Assembly: GCA_965208945.1 (NCBI GenBank)
Contig: OZ242366.1
Span: 3,720,001 to 3,784,000 of the forward strand
Reading direction: 5' to 3'
Source of the DNA: JAPPLB01 sp965208945
GTDB lineage: Bacteria > Acidobacteriota > Terriglobia > Bryobacterales > UBA6623
Length of the DNA: 64,000 nucleotides
Both the position numbers and the translations under genes were made by a program. Positions 18,196 through 26,223 of the stretch are shown in pieces. The notes beneath the pieces were generated by a model. The model searched no databases. It was not told the origin of the DNA and saw only the letters and a program-made list of their open reading frames with translations. Within the stretch, counting starts at the first letter, position 1; every line of letters starts with the position of its first letter.

Positions 18196-19217
18196 TCGGG
18201 TTCACGCTCCGCTTCCTTTGCGCGGAACTCGCGCAGCTCGCGAATCATCTTCGGGAGGCGGCTCAGGTGAGCGAGGCCCTTGAGATATTCACGAAGCGGT
18301 CGAGCCGGAGTGCCCCAGTACGGCTCGCCGGCCGGGACGATCTTGTGAGGAAGCACGCCGCATCCCGAGCCGAGCACGGCGTGCGGTTCGATGCGCGCCT
18401 TGTCACCGATGCCGATTTGACCGCCGAGAAGGGCATGGTCACCGACGACGACTCCTCCGGATAGCCCTGTCTGCGCAGCGATCAATACGTGCTTGCCAAT
18501 CGTGCAATTGTGGCCGATGTGAACCATGTTGTCGATTTTCGCGCCGTCGCCGATTTCGGTCGCGGCCAGGGCGGCGCGGTCGACGCAGGAATTTGCGCCG
18601 ATCTCGACATCGCTGCCGATGCGGACCGTACCCAACTGCGGAAACTTCTCATGGCCTTCGTCGTCAAGTTCAAAGCCGAAACCGTCGGCGCCGAGCACGC
18701 AACCGGCGTGAAGGATCACGCGGTTGCCGATGGTGACTTCGTGGTAGATGACGACGCGTGGATAGATCCGGCAATCGGCGCCGATGACAGAACGGCTTCC
18801 GACTGAAACGCCTGCTTCGACGACCGTGTTGTCACCGACCCGCACTTCGTCCGCGATACTCACATGAGCGCCGATGGAAACACTTTCGCCCAGCTTGGCC
18901 GAGGGAGCAATGACGGCGGTTGGATGAATACCGGGGAGCGGCCGGGCTGGTGGATGGAGGATTTGCAGGACGCGCGCGAAGGCCTTGCGCGGTTTGGGGA
19001 CACGGATCAGGGTGCGCCCGTCGAGCGGGGGGCTGTCCTCGGCGACCAGGAGGCAACCGGCCTGAGAGTTCACGGAGCGAGAGAGAGCCTGTTCGCCGGC
19101 TACGAACGCGATCTGGTCGGGCCGGGCGGCGCGGAGATCGTTTGCACCGGTAATGAGCCGGTCCGGGTCGCCCTGAATGCGGCCGTCGAGTTGTTTCGCG
19201 ATATCGTTCGCGGTCAT
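18192..19217 (-). CDS. lpxD: UDP-3-O-(3-hydroxyacyl)glucosamine N-acyltransferase
   Basis: Third step of lipid A synthesis: it adds the second 3-hydroxyacyl chain to UDP-acyl-glucosamine. The product is 341 residues from the ATG at 19217; a longer frame would overlap the divergent nuclease gene. The N-terminal uridine-binding domain (TANDIAKQLDGRIQGDPD) precedes a left-handed beta-helix of hexapeptide repeats. It includes GADGFGF and the catalytic histidine region DNMVHIGHNCTIG. It shows that the host makes lipopolysaccharide. Its stop overlaps the next gene start. Confidence 0.95.
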   Translation of the reverse strand: MTANDIAKQLDGRIQGDPDRLITGANDLRAARPDQIAFVAGEQALSRSVNSQAGCLLVAEDSPPLDGRTLIRVPKPRKAFARVLQILHPPARPLPGIHPTAVIAPSAKLGESVSIGAHVSIADEVRVGDNTVVEAGVSVGSRSVIGADCRIYPRVVIYHEVTIGNRVILHAGCVLGADGFGFELDDEGHEKFPQLGTVRIGSDVEIGANSCVDRAALAATEIGDGAKIDNMVHIGHNCTIGKHVLIAAQTGLSGGVVVGDHALLGGQIGIGDKARIEPHAVLGSGCGVLPHKIVPAGEPYWGTPARPLREYLKGLAHLSRLPKMIRELREFRAKEAEREPE

Positions 19218-19279
19218 CCGATGGTTGCCCGCGGCGCGCGTGCTTTCCGAGGCGGCGGTTTCCTTAGTATCGTACAAGT

Positions 19280-20092
19280 ATGTTGATTCGACTGACGGCG
19301 CGCGGGCATGCATGCGCGTTTCTGGCAACTCTGCTTCTGGCCGGGGTCGTACCGGCCTGGTCTTGGGGTCCAGCGGGGCACCGAATTACCGCGCAGATCG
19401 CGGAGAAGCGACTGAATCCGCAAACGCGAAAAAGGCTCGAGTTGCTTGCCGGCAAAGGAAGCACCCTGGCTTCGTTGGCGAACTGGGCCGACGACATTCG
19501 GGAAGAGCGCCCGGAAACCGCCCGGTGGCATTACATCAATATCCCACCCGACGCCACCGAGCTCGATCTGGATAGAGACTGTCCCGGTGGCGACTGCATC
19601 ACGGTGAAAGCTCGAGAGTTTCTCGGCATCATTCGACTAGGCCTCAAAACGCAGGAGGAACGGCTCGATGCCTTGCGGTTCTTGATTCATTTGATGGGCG
19701 AACTGCACCAGCCCCTGCATGCAGGTTTTTCCCATGACCGAGGGGGCAACGACATCGCGATTGTATTTCACGGCGAAGAATCGACCCTGCACAAGCTCTG
19801 GGACTCCGATCTGCTCGGCAAGCACATCAGCGACGAAGATCTATTCGCGGCCCAGTTGCTGTCCGAGATTCGTCCGCAAGACGAGAAGCGATGGAGCAGA
19901 GGACATCTCAAGGAATGGACCTGGGAGTCACGGCAGTTGGCATTGGAAGCGGTTTACGACGGACTGGCCGGCGAGGAGCCCAAGAACATCGATGATGCTT
20001 ATCGCCGGAGGGCGTGGGAAGTCGCGAAGGAACAACTTGCCAAGGGAGGGATTCGGCTCGCGGTCATTATGAACGAGATCTGGGGCCACTGA
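19280..20092 (+). CDS. Secreted S1/P1 nuclease family protein
   Basis: A 270-residue exported zinc-dependent nuclease. The signal peptide ends at WS, leaving WGPAGH as the mature N-terminus, whose Trp main chain usually binds zinc. Other ligands are visible in NWADDIR, WHYINIP, HLMGELHQPLHAG and DRGGND, with LHKLWDSD after. The CPGGDC pair is probably a disulfide. Family members cut single-stranded DNA and RNA to 5'-nucleotides. It lies between lpxD (divergent) and lpxA (same strand, 37 bp downstream). Confidence 0.9.
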   Translation: MLIRLTARGHACAFLATLLLAGVVPAWSWGPAGHRITAQIAEKRLNPQTRKRLELLAGKGSTLASLANWADDIREERPETARWHYINIPPDATELDLDRDCPGGDCITVKAREFLGIIRLGLKTQEERLDALRFLIHLMGELHQPLHAGFSHDRGGNDIAIVFHGEESTLHKLWDSDLLGKHISDEDLFAAQLLSEIRPQDEKRWSRGHLKEWTWESRQLALEAVYDGLAGEEPKNIDDAYRRRAWEVAKEQLAKGGIRLAVIMNEIWGH

Positions 20093-20129
20093 CAGCCGCG
20101 CGTCCAGAGTCGGTCTATCATACGAATTC

Positions 20130-20915
20130 ATGGCCATTCACCCCTCGGCACGTGTCGCTTCGACGGCGAAAGTCGATTCCGGAGCCAAGATCGGTCCCGG
20201 CGTCGAAATCGGCGATTTCGTGATCATTGAAGATGAAGTCGTGATCGGCCCCAACACCCGGATCGAGCCGCACGTGGTGGTCAAACGCTGGACGACGCTG
20301 GGCTCTGACAACAAGATTTCCGCGGGCACGATATTGGGCACCGACCCTCTCGACAAATCGTTCACGGGCAAGCGCAGCTACTTGAGCATCGGGAACGGCA
20401 ATACGATCCGAGAGCATTACACGATCAGCCGCGGCACGGAGGCTGAATCCGTCACCGAGATCGGCGACGGCAACTACATCATGACCTCCGGGCACATTGC
20501 GCATAACTGCAAAGTGGGTTCGAACAACGTGATCTGCAGTTGCACACTGATCGCGGGCTACGTCGAGATCGAGGACTGGGCGTTCATTTCGGGAGGAGTC
20601 GGTGTCCAGCAGTATTCGCGTATCGGAAGCATGGTGATGATTGCCGGCAACTCCGGCGTAAACGTGGATGTGCCGCCGTATTTCCTCTACGCCGGTTTCC
20701 GTGTCGAGCCCAAGGGCGTCAACGTTGTCGGGCTGCGCCGCGCCGGACTCGATGCGGAAGAGATACGGCTTCTCAAACACGCGTTTCGGATTCTCTACCG
20801 GTCGTCGTTACCTCTGCATGACGCTTTGGAACGAATCCGGAAGGACTTGCTCAACGAACACACGGAGCATTTGATCGAGTTTGTGCGAAGCTCGAAGCGA
20901 GGAATCAGCCGTTAA
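20130..20915 (+). CDS. lpxA: Acyl-ACP--UDP-N-acetylglucosamine O-acyltransferase
   Basis: First committed step of lipid A synthesis. The 261-residue product is a left-handed beta-helix of hexapeptide repeats (IHPSARVASTAKVDSGAKIGPGVEIGD). The active-site histidine lies in TSGHIAHNCKVG, and YFLYAGFRVEPKGVNVVGLRR and the C-terminal helical domain are typical. No clear ribosome site is visible. lpxA and lpxD are split here by a nuclease gene and lie in opposite orientations. Confidence 0.95.
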   Translation: MAIHPSARVASTAKVDSGAKIGPGVEIGDFVIIEDEVVIGPNTRIEPHVVVKRWTTLGSDNKISAGTILGTDPLDKSFTGKRSYLSIGNGNTIREHYTISRGTEAESVTEIGDGNYIMTSGHIAHNCKVGSNNVICSCTLIAGYVEIEDWAFISGGVGVQQYSRIGSMVMIAGNSGVNVDVPPYFLYAGFRVEPKGVNVVGLRRAGLDAEEIRLLKHAFRILYRSSLPLHDALERIRKDLLNEHTEHLIEFVRSSKRGISR

Positions 20916-20945
20916 GCGTTGTCTCGAATCACGGGAGGATAGACG

Positions 20946-23027
20946 ATGACTCATCTGTTACATGCGCCAAGAATCTTACCGAGCGCCTTGATCGCCCTTG
21001 GACTTGCCGGCCTGCCGGCCGCGGCCGACGAAGGGATGTGGCCGTTCAATCGTCTGCCCCTGGAACAAATCGAGAAAGTTCATGGCGTAACGATCGACTC
21101 AGAGTTCATCGAGCGCTTGCGGAAGGCCTCCGTGCGCTTCAACAACGGCGGGTCGGCGTCCTTCGTCTCCGCGAAGGGCCTGGTGATGACCAACCATCAC
21201 GTGGCGTCGGATTGCATCAAGAAGCTCAGCTCGAAGGAGAAGGACTACATCAAGGACGGATTCCATGCCGAGACGGCTTCTGCCGAGATGAAGTGTCCCG
21301 ACCTCGAGATCAACGTGCTGATGAGCATCGAGACCGTTACCGACCGCATCAACGCGAAGGTTACTCCGGAGATGACCGAGAAGGATCGCTTCGAAGCTCA
21401 ACGCGCCGCGACGGCGGAAGTCGAAAAGGCCTGCAAGGATGAGACAGGGCTGCGCTGCGATGTCGTCAAGCTGTATGCGGGCGGCATCTTCGATCTCTAT
21501 CGCTACCAACGATATACCGACGTGCGTCTCGTTTTCGCACCGGAATTCCACGCGGCTTTCTTTGGCGGCGATCCTGATAATTTCACCTATCCCCGCTATT
21601 GCATGGATGTTGCGTTTCTGCGTGTTTACGAGGACGAAAGGCCGATCAAGTCTCCGGCCTACCTGAGGTGGAGCAACCAGGGAGCAGCGGCCGATGAAGT
21701 CGTTTTCGTTTCCGGACACCCCGGGAGAACGAACCGGCTGATGACCGAGGCGCAGCTTCGCTTCGAAGGCGAGATTCGGATCCCGCTGATGCTTGATTGG
21801 CTTCACGGCATGGCCAGGGACCTGCGAGAGTTTGGAGAAAGAGACGAAGAATCGGCACGCCTTGCCCGCGATGAGCTGTTCCGGTTCGACAACAGCATCA
21901 AGGCCTACAGCGGCATGCAAGGCGGTCTGAATTCCGCCGCGTTGATGGCGGCGAAAGCGAAGGCTGAAAAGAATCTTCGCGAGTCGATCGAGCGGGACCC
22001 CGAAAAACAAAAGCAGTTCGGGGACGCCTGGGATGTGATCGCGACGGCTCAAAAGATCAAACGGGAGATCTATGAGGAATACCGGCTTTCGGGCACGCTG
22101 GGCTTTTTTTCGAAGTATTTTTCGATCGCCCGCCACCTGTTTCGGCTTTCTCAAGAACTACCCGAGCCGAATACGGAACGACTCCCTGAATACCAGGAAG
22201 CCGGTCTCGAGTCGCTCTACCAACAGATTTACTCGCCCGCACCGATCTACGACGACGTCGAGATTGTGAAGCTGACGCGGTCACTCACCGAGCTTCGCGA
22301 ACGGCTGGGCCATGAGAATCCCATGGTGAAGAAAGTGCTCGGAGACAGCTCTCCGGGTGAAGTCGCTCGACGGCTCATCGAGGGCACGAAGCTCAAAGAT
22401 GTGGGGTTCCGAAAAGAACTGGGCGCGGACCAGGCAAAGAAGGCGGGCAAGTCGAATGATCCAATGATCGCTCTCGTCCGGAGTATCGACAAAGAGGCAC
22501 GCCGCTTGCGCAAGCGCTACGAGGATGAAGTGGAAGCGATCGAGAATGCGCATGGTTCTCGAATCTCGCAGGCGAGGTTCGCGGTGCTGGGCACTGGCGC
22601 CTATCCGGACGCGACCTTCACGCTGCGGCTGGCAGTCGGCGCTGTCAAGTCGTATGAGGAGAACGGCAAAACCATCGCTCCGTTTACGGAGTTCGGTGGC
22701 CTGTACGAAAAGGCTACGGGCGAAGATCCGTACATCCTGCCGCAGAGCTATCTTTCCCGAAGGGGCGAGATCGATGCGAAGACCCCTTACAACCTCGTCT
22801 CGACGAACGACATCACGGGGGGCAACTCCGGCAGTCCGCTGGTGAACCGGAGGGCTGAAGTCGTGGGCATTATCTTCGACGGCAACATACAGTCGTTGTC
22901 GAACAGCTTTCTCTATTCGGAGACGCAGGCGCGAGCCGTGAGCGTCGACTCACGAGGCATCATGGAAGCCATCGACAAGGTCTACCGAGCCTCCCGGGTG
23001 GTCGAAGAGCTGAAAGCAGGGCAGTAA
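20946..23027 (+). CDS. S46 family dipeptidyl-peptidase (DPP7/DPP11 type)
   Basis: A 693-residue exported serine exopeptidase with a chymotrypsin-like fold. It has a signal peptide (cleavage near PAAADEGMW) and a GGAGGATAG ribosome site. The catalytic His is in VMTNHHVASD and the Ser in GGNSGSPLVN; a helical insertion follows the first part. The P1-specificity residue 18 positions after the nucleophile is Gly (FDGN). This is Gly673 in DPP7-type enzymes (hydrophobic preference) and Arg in acidic-specific DPP11, so a DPP7-like specificity is inferred. It releases dipeptides in the periplasm. Confidence 0.9.
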   Translation: MTHLLHAPRILPSALIALGLAGLPAAADEGMWPFNRLPLEQIEKVHGVTIDSEFIERLRKASVRFNNGGSASFVSAKGLVMTNHHVASDCIKKLSSKEKDYIKDGFHAETASAEMKCPDLEINVLMSIETVTDRINAKVTPEMTEKDRFEAQRAATAEVEKACKDETGLRCDVVKLYAGGIFDLYRYQRYTDVRLVFAPEFHAAFFGGDPDNFTYPRYCMDVAFLRVYEDERPIKSPAYLRWSNQGAAADEVVFVSGHPGRTNRLMTEAQLRFEGEIRIPLMLDWLHGMARDLREFGERDEESARLARDELFRFDNSIKAYSGMQGGLNSAALMAAKAKAEKNLRESIERDPEKQKQFGDAWDVIATAQKIKREIYEEYRLSGTLGFFSKYFSIARHLFRLSQELPEPNTERLPEYQEAGLESLYQQIYSPAPIYDDVEIVKLTRSLTELRERLGHENPMVKKVLGDSSPGEVARRLIEGTKLKDVGFRKELGADQAKKAGKSNDPMIALVRSIDKEARRLRKRYEDEVEAIENAHGSRISQARFAVLGTGAYPDATFTLRLAVGAVKSYEENGKTIAPFTEFGGLYEKATGEDPYILPQSYLSRRGEIDAKTPYNLVSTNDITGGNSGSPLVNRRAEVVGIIFDGNIQSLSNSFLYSETQARAVSVDSRGIMEAIDKVYRASRVVEELKAGQ

Positions 23028-23045
23028 TCCGCACTCGGCCGCACC

Positions 23046-23228
23046 TAGCCTGCATGTCTCACCACCCGACGGTCGAAGCAAGCGATACGACCGCCATGAC
23101 TTCGTTGCGCTTGCTTGCCGTGCTCAACGTACTGTTCAAGTACGCCTGCGCGCGCCAAGCGGCTCGCGCTTCGTCCTGACGGCCCTCTCACACACTTCGC
23201 CTCGCCAGGTGGTGAGAAATGCAGGCTA
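23046..23228. repeat. Dispersed terminal-inverted-repeat element, class A, copy 5
   Basis: Starts TAGCCTGCATGTCTCACCAC and ends GGTGAGAAATGCAGGCTA, flanked by TA on both sides. It lies between the S46 gene and the convergent thioesterase gene. Confidence 0.9.
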
Positions 23229-23249
23229 CTTCGATTCTGCGGTCTATCG

Positions 23250-23756
23250 TTACTTGCTGGCGTGCGGGGAATCCGGTCCGGTTCGGCCAGAACGCCGACG
23301 CCTGGCAAGACGCTGGGCGCGGCGCTCGCCGGCCTCCTCGTAGCGCCTCTTTTCTTCCTCCGTCTCGGGGATGGCGGGGGGAACGGGAACCGTTTCATGG
23401 TTCGCATCGACGGCGACGAAAGTCAGATAGGCCGATGCCACATGGCGCTTCCTGGCGGCACGCAAGTCCTCGGCAAACACCTTCACGCCGACCTCCATCG
23501 ATGTTCGGAAGGCTCGATTCACCGATGCCCGCAGCATGACCAGATTGCCGATGCGGACCGGCTCGAGAAAGTCCATTTGGTCGAAGGAAGCGGTGACACA
23601 AAAACTACGGCAATGCCGAACGGCGGACAGTGCTCCCGCGATATCGACCAAGTGCATGATCTTTCCGCCGAGCAGCGTGTTCAGACCGTTCGCGTCATTG
23701 GGCAACGCGAGTTCGGAGAGTTCGGAGTGAGATTCTCGTATGGGTTTGCCTTGCAT
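23250..23756 (-). CDS. Hot-dog fold acyl-CoA thioesterase
   Basis: A 168-residue single-domain acyl-CoA thioesterase of the YciA/BACH type. The signature helix is LNTLLGGKIMHLVDIAGALSAVRH, then TASFDQMDFLEPVRIGNLV and AYLTFVAVD. It hydrolyses acyl-CoA to free acid and CoA. The C-terminus (from about residue 130) is a basic, low-complexity extension (EEKRRYEEAGERRAQRLARRRR) that may be disordered. It is followed on the same strand by nothing clearly linked. Confidence 0.88.
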   Translation of the reverse strand: MQGKPIRESHSELSELALPNDANGLNTLLGGKIMHLVDIAGALSAVRHCRSFCVTASFDQMDFLEPVRIGNLVMLRASVNRAFRTSMEVGVKVFAEDLRAARKRHVASAYLTFVAVDANHETVPVPPAIPETEEEKRRYEEAGERRAQRLARRRRSGRTGPDSPHASK

Positions 23757-23792
23757 GGGTTTCGCTTTGCGGGATCATTCCGGCGGTGGAAT

Positions 23793-24221
23793 TTACAGCC
23801 CTGCTTTGCGGCTTTTCCACCGTAAATAACTCTTCAGGTAGGCTTTCGCCTGATCGTAGAGTATCGTGTCGGGTGCGATGCCGTTCCAGGACTGCCGTTC
23901 GCGGTCGAATGCGAGCCGGCCATGACGCAGCGGCCGATGGGAGCCTTCGATCGAAAAGAGAATGTCGATGCGGCGACCGTCGTCGCAGGCAACTGAAAAA
24001 CGCACCGCATCCGGTTCGGCATGCAGCGGGAAGATTGTACAAATAGAGCGGGCGTAGCCGAAGTTGCAGCCTCGGTCGAGAGTATTGGCATCCGGCGGGT
24101 GTTCGGGAACACCTCGGGCCAGGCAACACCCCAGGTAGAGCGCGCCCAACGGCGGCCTGATACGGCAGTCCTCTACCCTGTCGGCAATAGATTCGGAGGG
24201 AGAGAAGTAGGGGCACGCCAT
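23793..24221 (-). CDS. Small Cys-rich protein, MACPYF N-terminus, function unknown
   Basis: A 142-residue soluble protein from the ATG at 24221; an in-frame extension would enter the dispersed element. Cysteines at 3, 32/33, 52 and 61 sit in the segments MACPYF, GALYLGCC and CNFGYARSIC, with PPLG before the second. The spacing suggests a bound metal or Fe-S cluster, but no family is assigned with certainty. The C-terminus is a basic helix (YDQAKAYLKSYLRWKSR). A class B element lies 10 bp upstream and may have displaced its promoter. Confidence 0.6.
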   Translation of the reverse strand: MACPYFSPSESIADRVEDCRIRPPLGALYLGCCLARGVPEHPPDANTLDRGCNFGYARSICTIFPLHAEPDAVRFSVACDDGRRIDILFSIEGSHRPLRHGRLAFDRERQSWNGIAPDTILYDQAKAYLKSYLRWKSRKAGL

Positions 24222-24230
24222 GGTGGCTGC

Positions 24231-24414
24231 TAGCCTGCCTTTCTCAACACCCGACGGCCAAAGCACGCGAAAGAAGGCCGTGATTCGTGTCTCGTGATTC
24301 GTGAAAAACCTTACAGGCCGTGTTGCGCGCGCCTTTTTCCTCCGCCCGGCTCGCGCCTCGTCCTGGCGGCCCTCTCACGCACTTCACCTCGCCGCGTGGT
24401 GAGGCATGCAGTCC
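24231..24414. repeat. Dispersed terminal-inverted-repeat element, class B
   Basis: Starts TAGCCTGCCTTTCTCAACAC and ends GTGGTGAGGCATGCAGTCC, so both termini are degenerate. It contains three heptamer units (GTGATTC, GTGTCTC, GTGATTC). It separates the divergent Cys-rich and TPR genes. Confidence 0.85.
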
Positions 24415-24477
24415 AGCGGACGACTGTTATAGTAGTGATCTTCCCGTCCCGCAACAACGGGAATCGTGTCATTCCTC

Positions 24478-24795
24478 ATGGCGGCGAACAGAATCGAAAT
24501 CCTCAAACAGTTCGTGGAAGCCAATCCCAACGACTGCTTTTCGCGGTACGGCATTGCGCAAGAGTACGTAAAGCAGGGCGATCACGAGAAGGCGGTCGAC
24601 GAGTTCAACAAGATCCTGGCGATCAACCCGGACTACCAGGCGGCCTACTATCACTCCGGCAAGGCGCTCGAAAGACTGGGCCATTCGGCCCAGGCGGGTG
24701 AGACCTACCGCAGGGGGATCGAGGTGGCCAGGCGCTCGGGCGACCTGCATGCCTGTAGTGAACTGGAAGCGGCCCTTGAAGAACTTGGGAGCTAG
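24478..24795 (+). CDS. Small tetratricopeptide-repeat protein
   Basis: A 105-residue cytoplasmic protein with two to three TPR units (CFSRYGIAQEYVKQGDHEKAVDEFNKILAINPDY, then AYYHSGKALERLGHSAQAGETYRRGIEVA). TPRs mediate protein contacts; the partner is unknown. The ATG at 24478 is preferred over a GTG four codons earlier. The stop codon TAG at 24793-24795 consists of the first bases of the following dispersed element. Confidence 0.82.
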   Translation: MAANRIEILKQFVEANPNDCFSRYGIAQEYVKQGDHEKAVDEFNKILAINPDYQAAYYHSGKALERLGHSAQAGETYRRGIEVARRSGDLHACSELEAALEELGS

Positions 24796-24975
24796 CCTGC
24801 ATTTCTCACCACCCGACGGTCGAAGCACGCGAGAAAAAGGCCGTGATTCGTGTTTCGTGTTTCGTGTCTCGTGATTCGTGAAAACCATGGGCAGGGGGCC
24901 CGGTTTACTCCAGAAGAAATGTCCGACGGCCGCCGGTGAACCGTAAAGTACGCCTGCGTGCGCCTTTTCCCTCCG
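24793..24975. repeat. Dispersed element, class B2, right-truncated
   Basis: The left terminus TAGCCTGCATTTCTCACCAC is intact and provides the TPR gene stop. The interior holds five heptamer units (GTGATTC, GTGTTTC, GTGTTTC, GTGTCTC, GTGATTC), the most in the window. The right terminus is missing: after the ccctccgcccg segment the sequence passes into a second repeat and then the insertion sequence. Confidence 0.85.
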
Positions 24976-25050
24976 CCCGCGTGCGGACCCTACAAGCGGG
25001 CAACACCCGGACCGGTGTCAACGCCACTTGATCAGGAGGATGTTTCACGC
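24975..25050. repeat. Short second repeat (about 75 bp), copy 1
   Basis: The stretch containing acaagcgggcaacacccgg, ggtgtcaacgccacttgatc and ggatgtttc is about 85% identical to 27917-28000. In both places it follows a class B element and the motif cctccgcccg. Function is unknown. Confidence 0.6.
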
Positions 25051-25052
25051 TA

Positions 25053-25866
25053 GGGCCTGTTAACACTAACCCGCAAAAATGTTTTATAATAGAGCATGGA
25101 GATCACCGAAGAGCAATACCGCCGTATCGAGCCCGTCCTGCCGCGCCAGCGCGGTAACGTGAGCCTGTCGAATCTCACGGTTCTGAACGCTATCTTGTAT
25201 GTCGCCGAGCAGGGCTGCAAGTGGCGTGGGCTGCCGCGGCGCTTCGGAAACTGGCACACCATCTACACCCGCATGAACCGCTGGTCGAAGAACGGCGTGC
25301 TGGACGCGGTGTTCGAAAAGCTGCAGAGAGAGCAACTGGTGCGCATCCGAGTGGAGGCGGTTTCGATGGACTCGACTATCGTGAAGGTGCATCCGGACGG
25401 CACGGGGGCGTTAAAAAAAACGGTCCCCAAGCGATCGGCAAATCGCGCGGCGGATGGAGCACCAAGGTTCATCTGGTTGCCGCGAATGCTCGAACGGCGA
25501 TAACGTTCGCACTCTCGCCGGGTCAAGCGCACGACGCGGTGCAGGGCCGCGATCTGCTGGCCGGACTGGGGCCGTTGCCCGAGCCGCTCCCGCTGCTGAT
25601 GGACAGCGCTTATGAGGACGATCAAACCCGTCAATTGGCGCTGGATTTTGGGTGGATTCCTGTCGTTCCGCCGCGTAGGACCCGCCTGCAGCCGTGGGAA
25701 TACGACCGCCTGCTGTACCGCCGCCGCAACGAAGTCGAGCGGCTGTTCCGTCGGCTCAAGGGCTTCCGGCGCATCTTCTCGCGTTTCGATAAGCTCGATG
25801 TGATGTTCGTCGCTTTCCTTCAATTCGCTCTCATTGTCGAGGCCCTGCGCTAGTGTTAACAGGCCC
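25053..25866 (+). mobile_element. IS5-family insertion sequence (IS427-like), complete
   Basis: An 814-bp element with perfect 16-bp terminal inverted repeats, GGGCCTGTTAACACTA at 25053-25068 and the complement at 25851-25866. It is flanked by a TA duplication (25051-25052 and 25867-25868). It carries a DDE transposase in two overlapping frames. Size, ends, TA target and frameshift fit the IS427-type subgroup of IS5. The TA target is the outer base pair step of a dispersed class A element. Confidence 0.92.
25096..25853 (+). CDS. IS5-family DDE transposase, two frames joined by -1 frameshift
   Basis: The first frame (25096-25503) has the N-terminal helix-turn-helix/DUF4096-like part (QYRRIEPVLPRQRGN, GCKWRGLPRRFGNWHT) and the first catalytic Asp (SMDSTIVK). 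The second frame holds the other two: LPLLMDSAYEDD and the Y-R-E-K signature YRRRNEVERLFRRLK. The frames join by a -1 shift at TTAAAAAAAAC (eight A at 25413-25420), a plausible programmed slippery site, giving about 252 residues. The stop TAG is part of the right inverted repeat. It looks intact and possibly active. Confidence 0.9.
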
Positions 25867-26049
25867 TAGCCTGCATTTCTCACCACCTGACGGTCGAAGC
25901 ACGCGATACGGCCGCCAGGACTTCGTTGCGCTTGCTTGCCGTGCTCAACGTACGGTTCAAGTACGCCTGCGCGCGCCAAGCGGTTCGCGCCTCGTCCTGG
26001 CGGCCCTCTCACCCACTTCGCCTCGCCACGTGGTGAGAAATGCAGGCTA
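25867..26049. repeat. Dispersed terminal-inverted-repeat element, class A, copy 6
   Basis: Starts TAGCCTGCATTTCTCACCAC, ends GTGGTGAGAAATGCAGGCTA. Its first two bases serve as the right TA duplication of the insertion sequence. Confidence 0.9.
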
Positions 26050-26223
26050 GCGGCTGACGAACCGGAGCGCGCGATAAGGCCGCCATGATCTTGTTGCTCT
26101 TCCTTGTCGTGTCGAATGAAATGTCGAGTATGCCTTCTTGCGCTATGGGCGCAAGAACAAGCCCGCAACGGCCATTCGGCTCCACGTTACTATAAAGGCA
26201 AGGTTGCAGACGGCTGCGGATCG

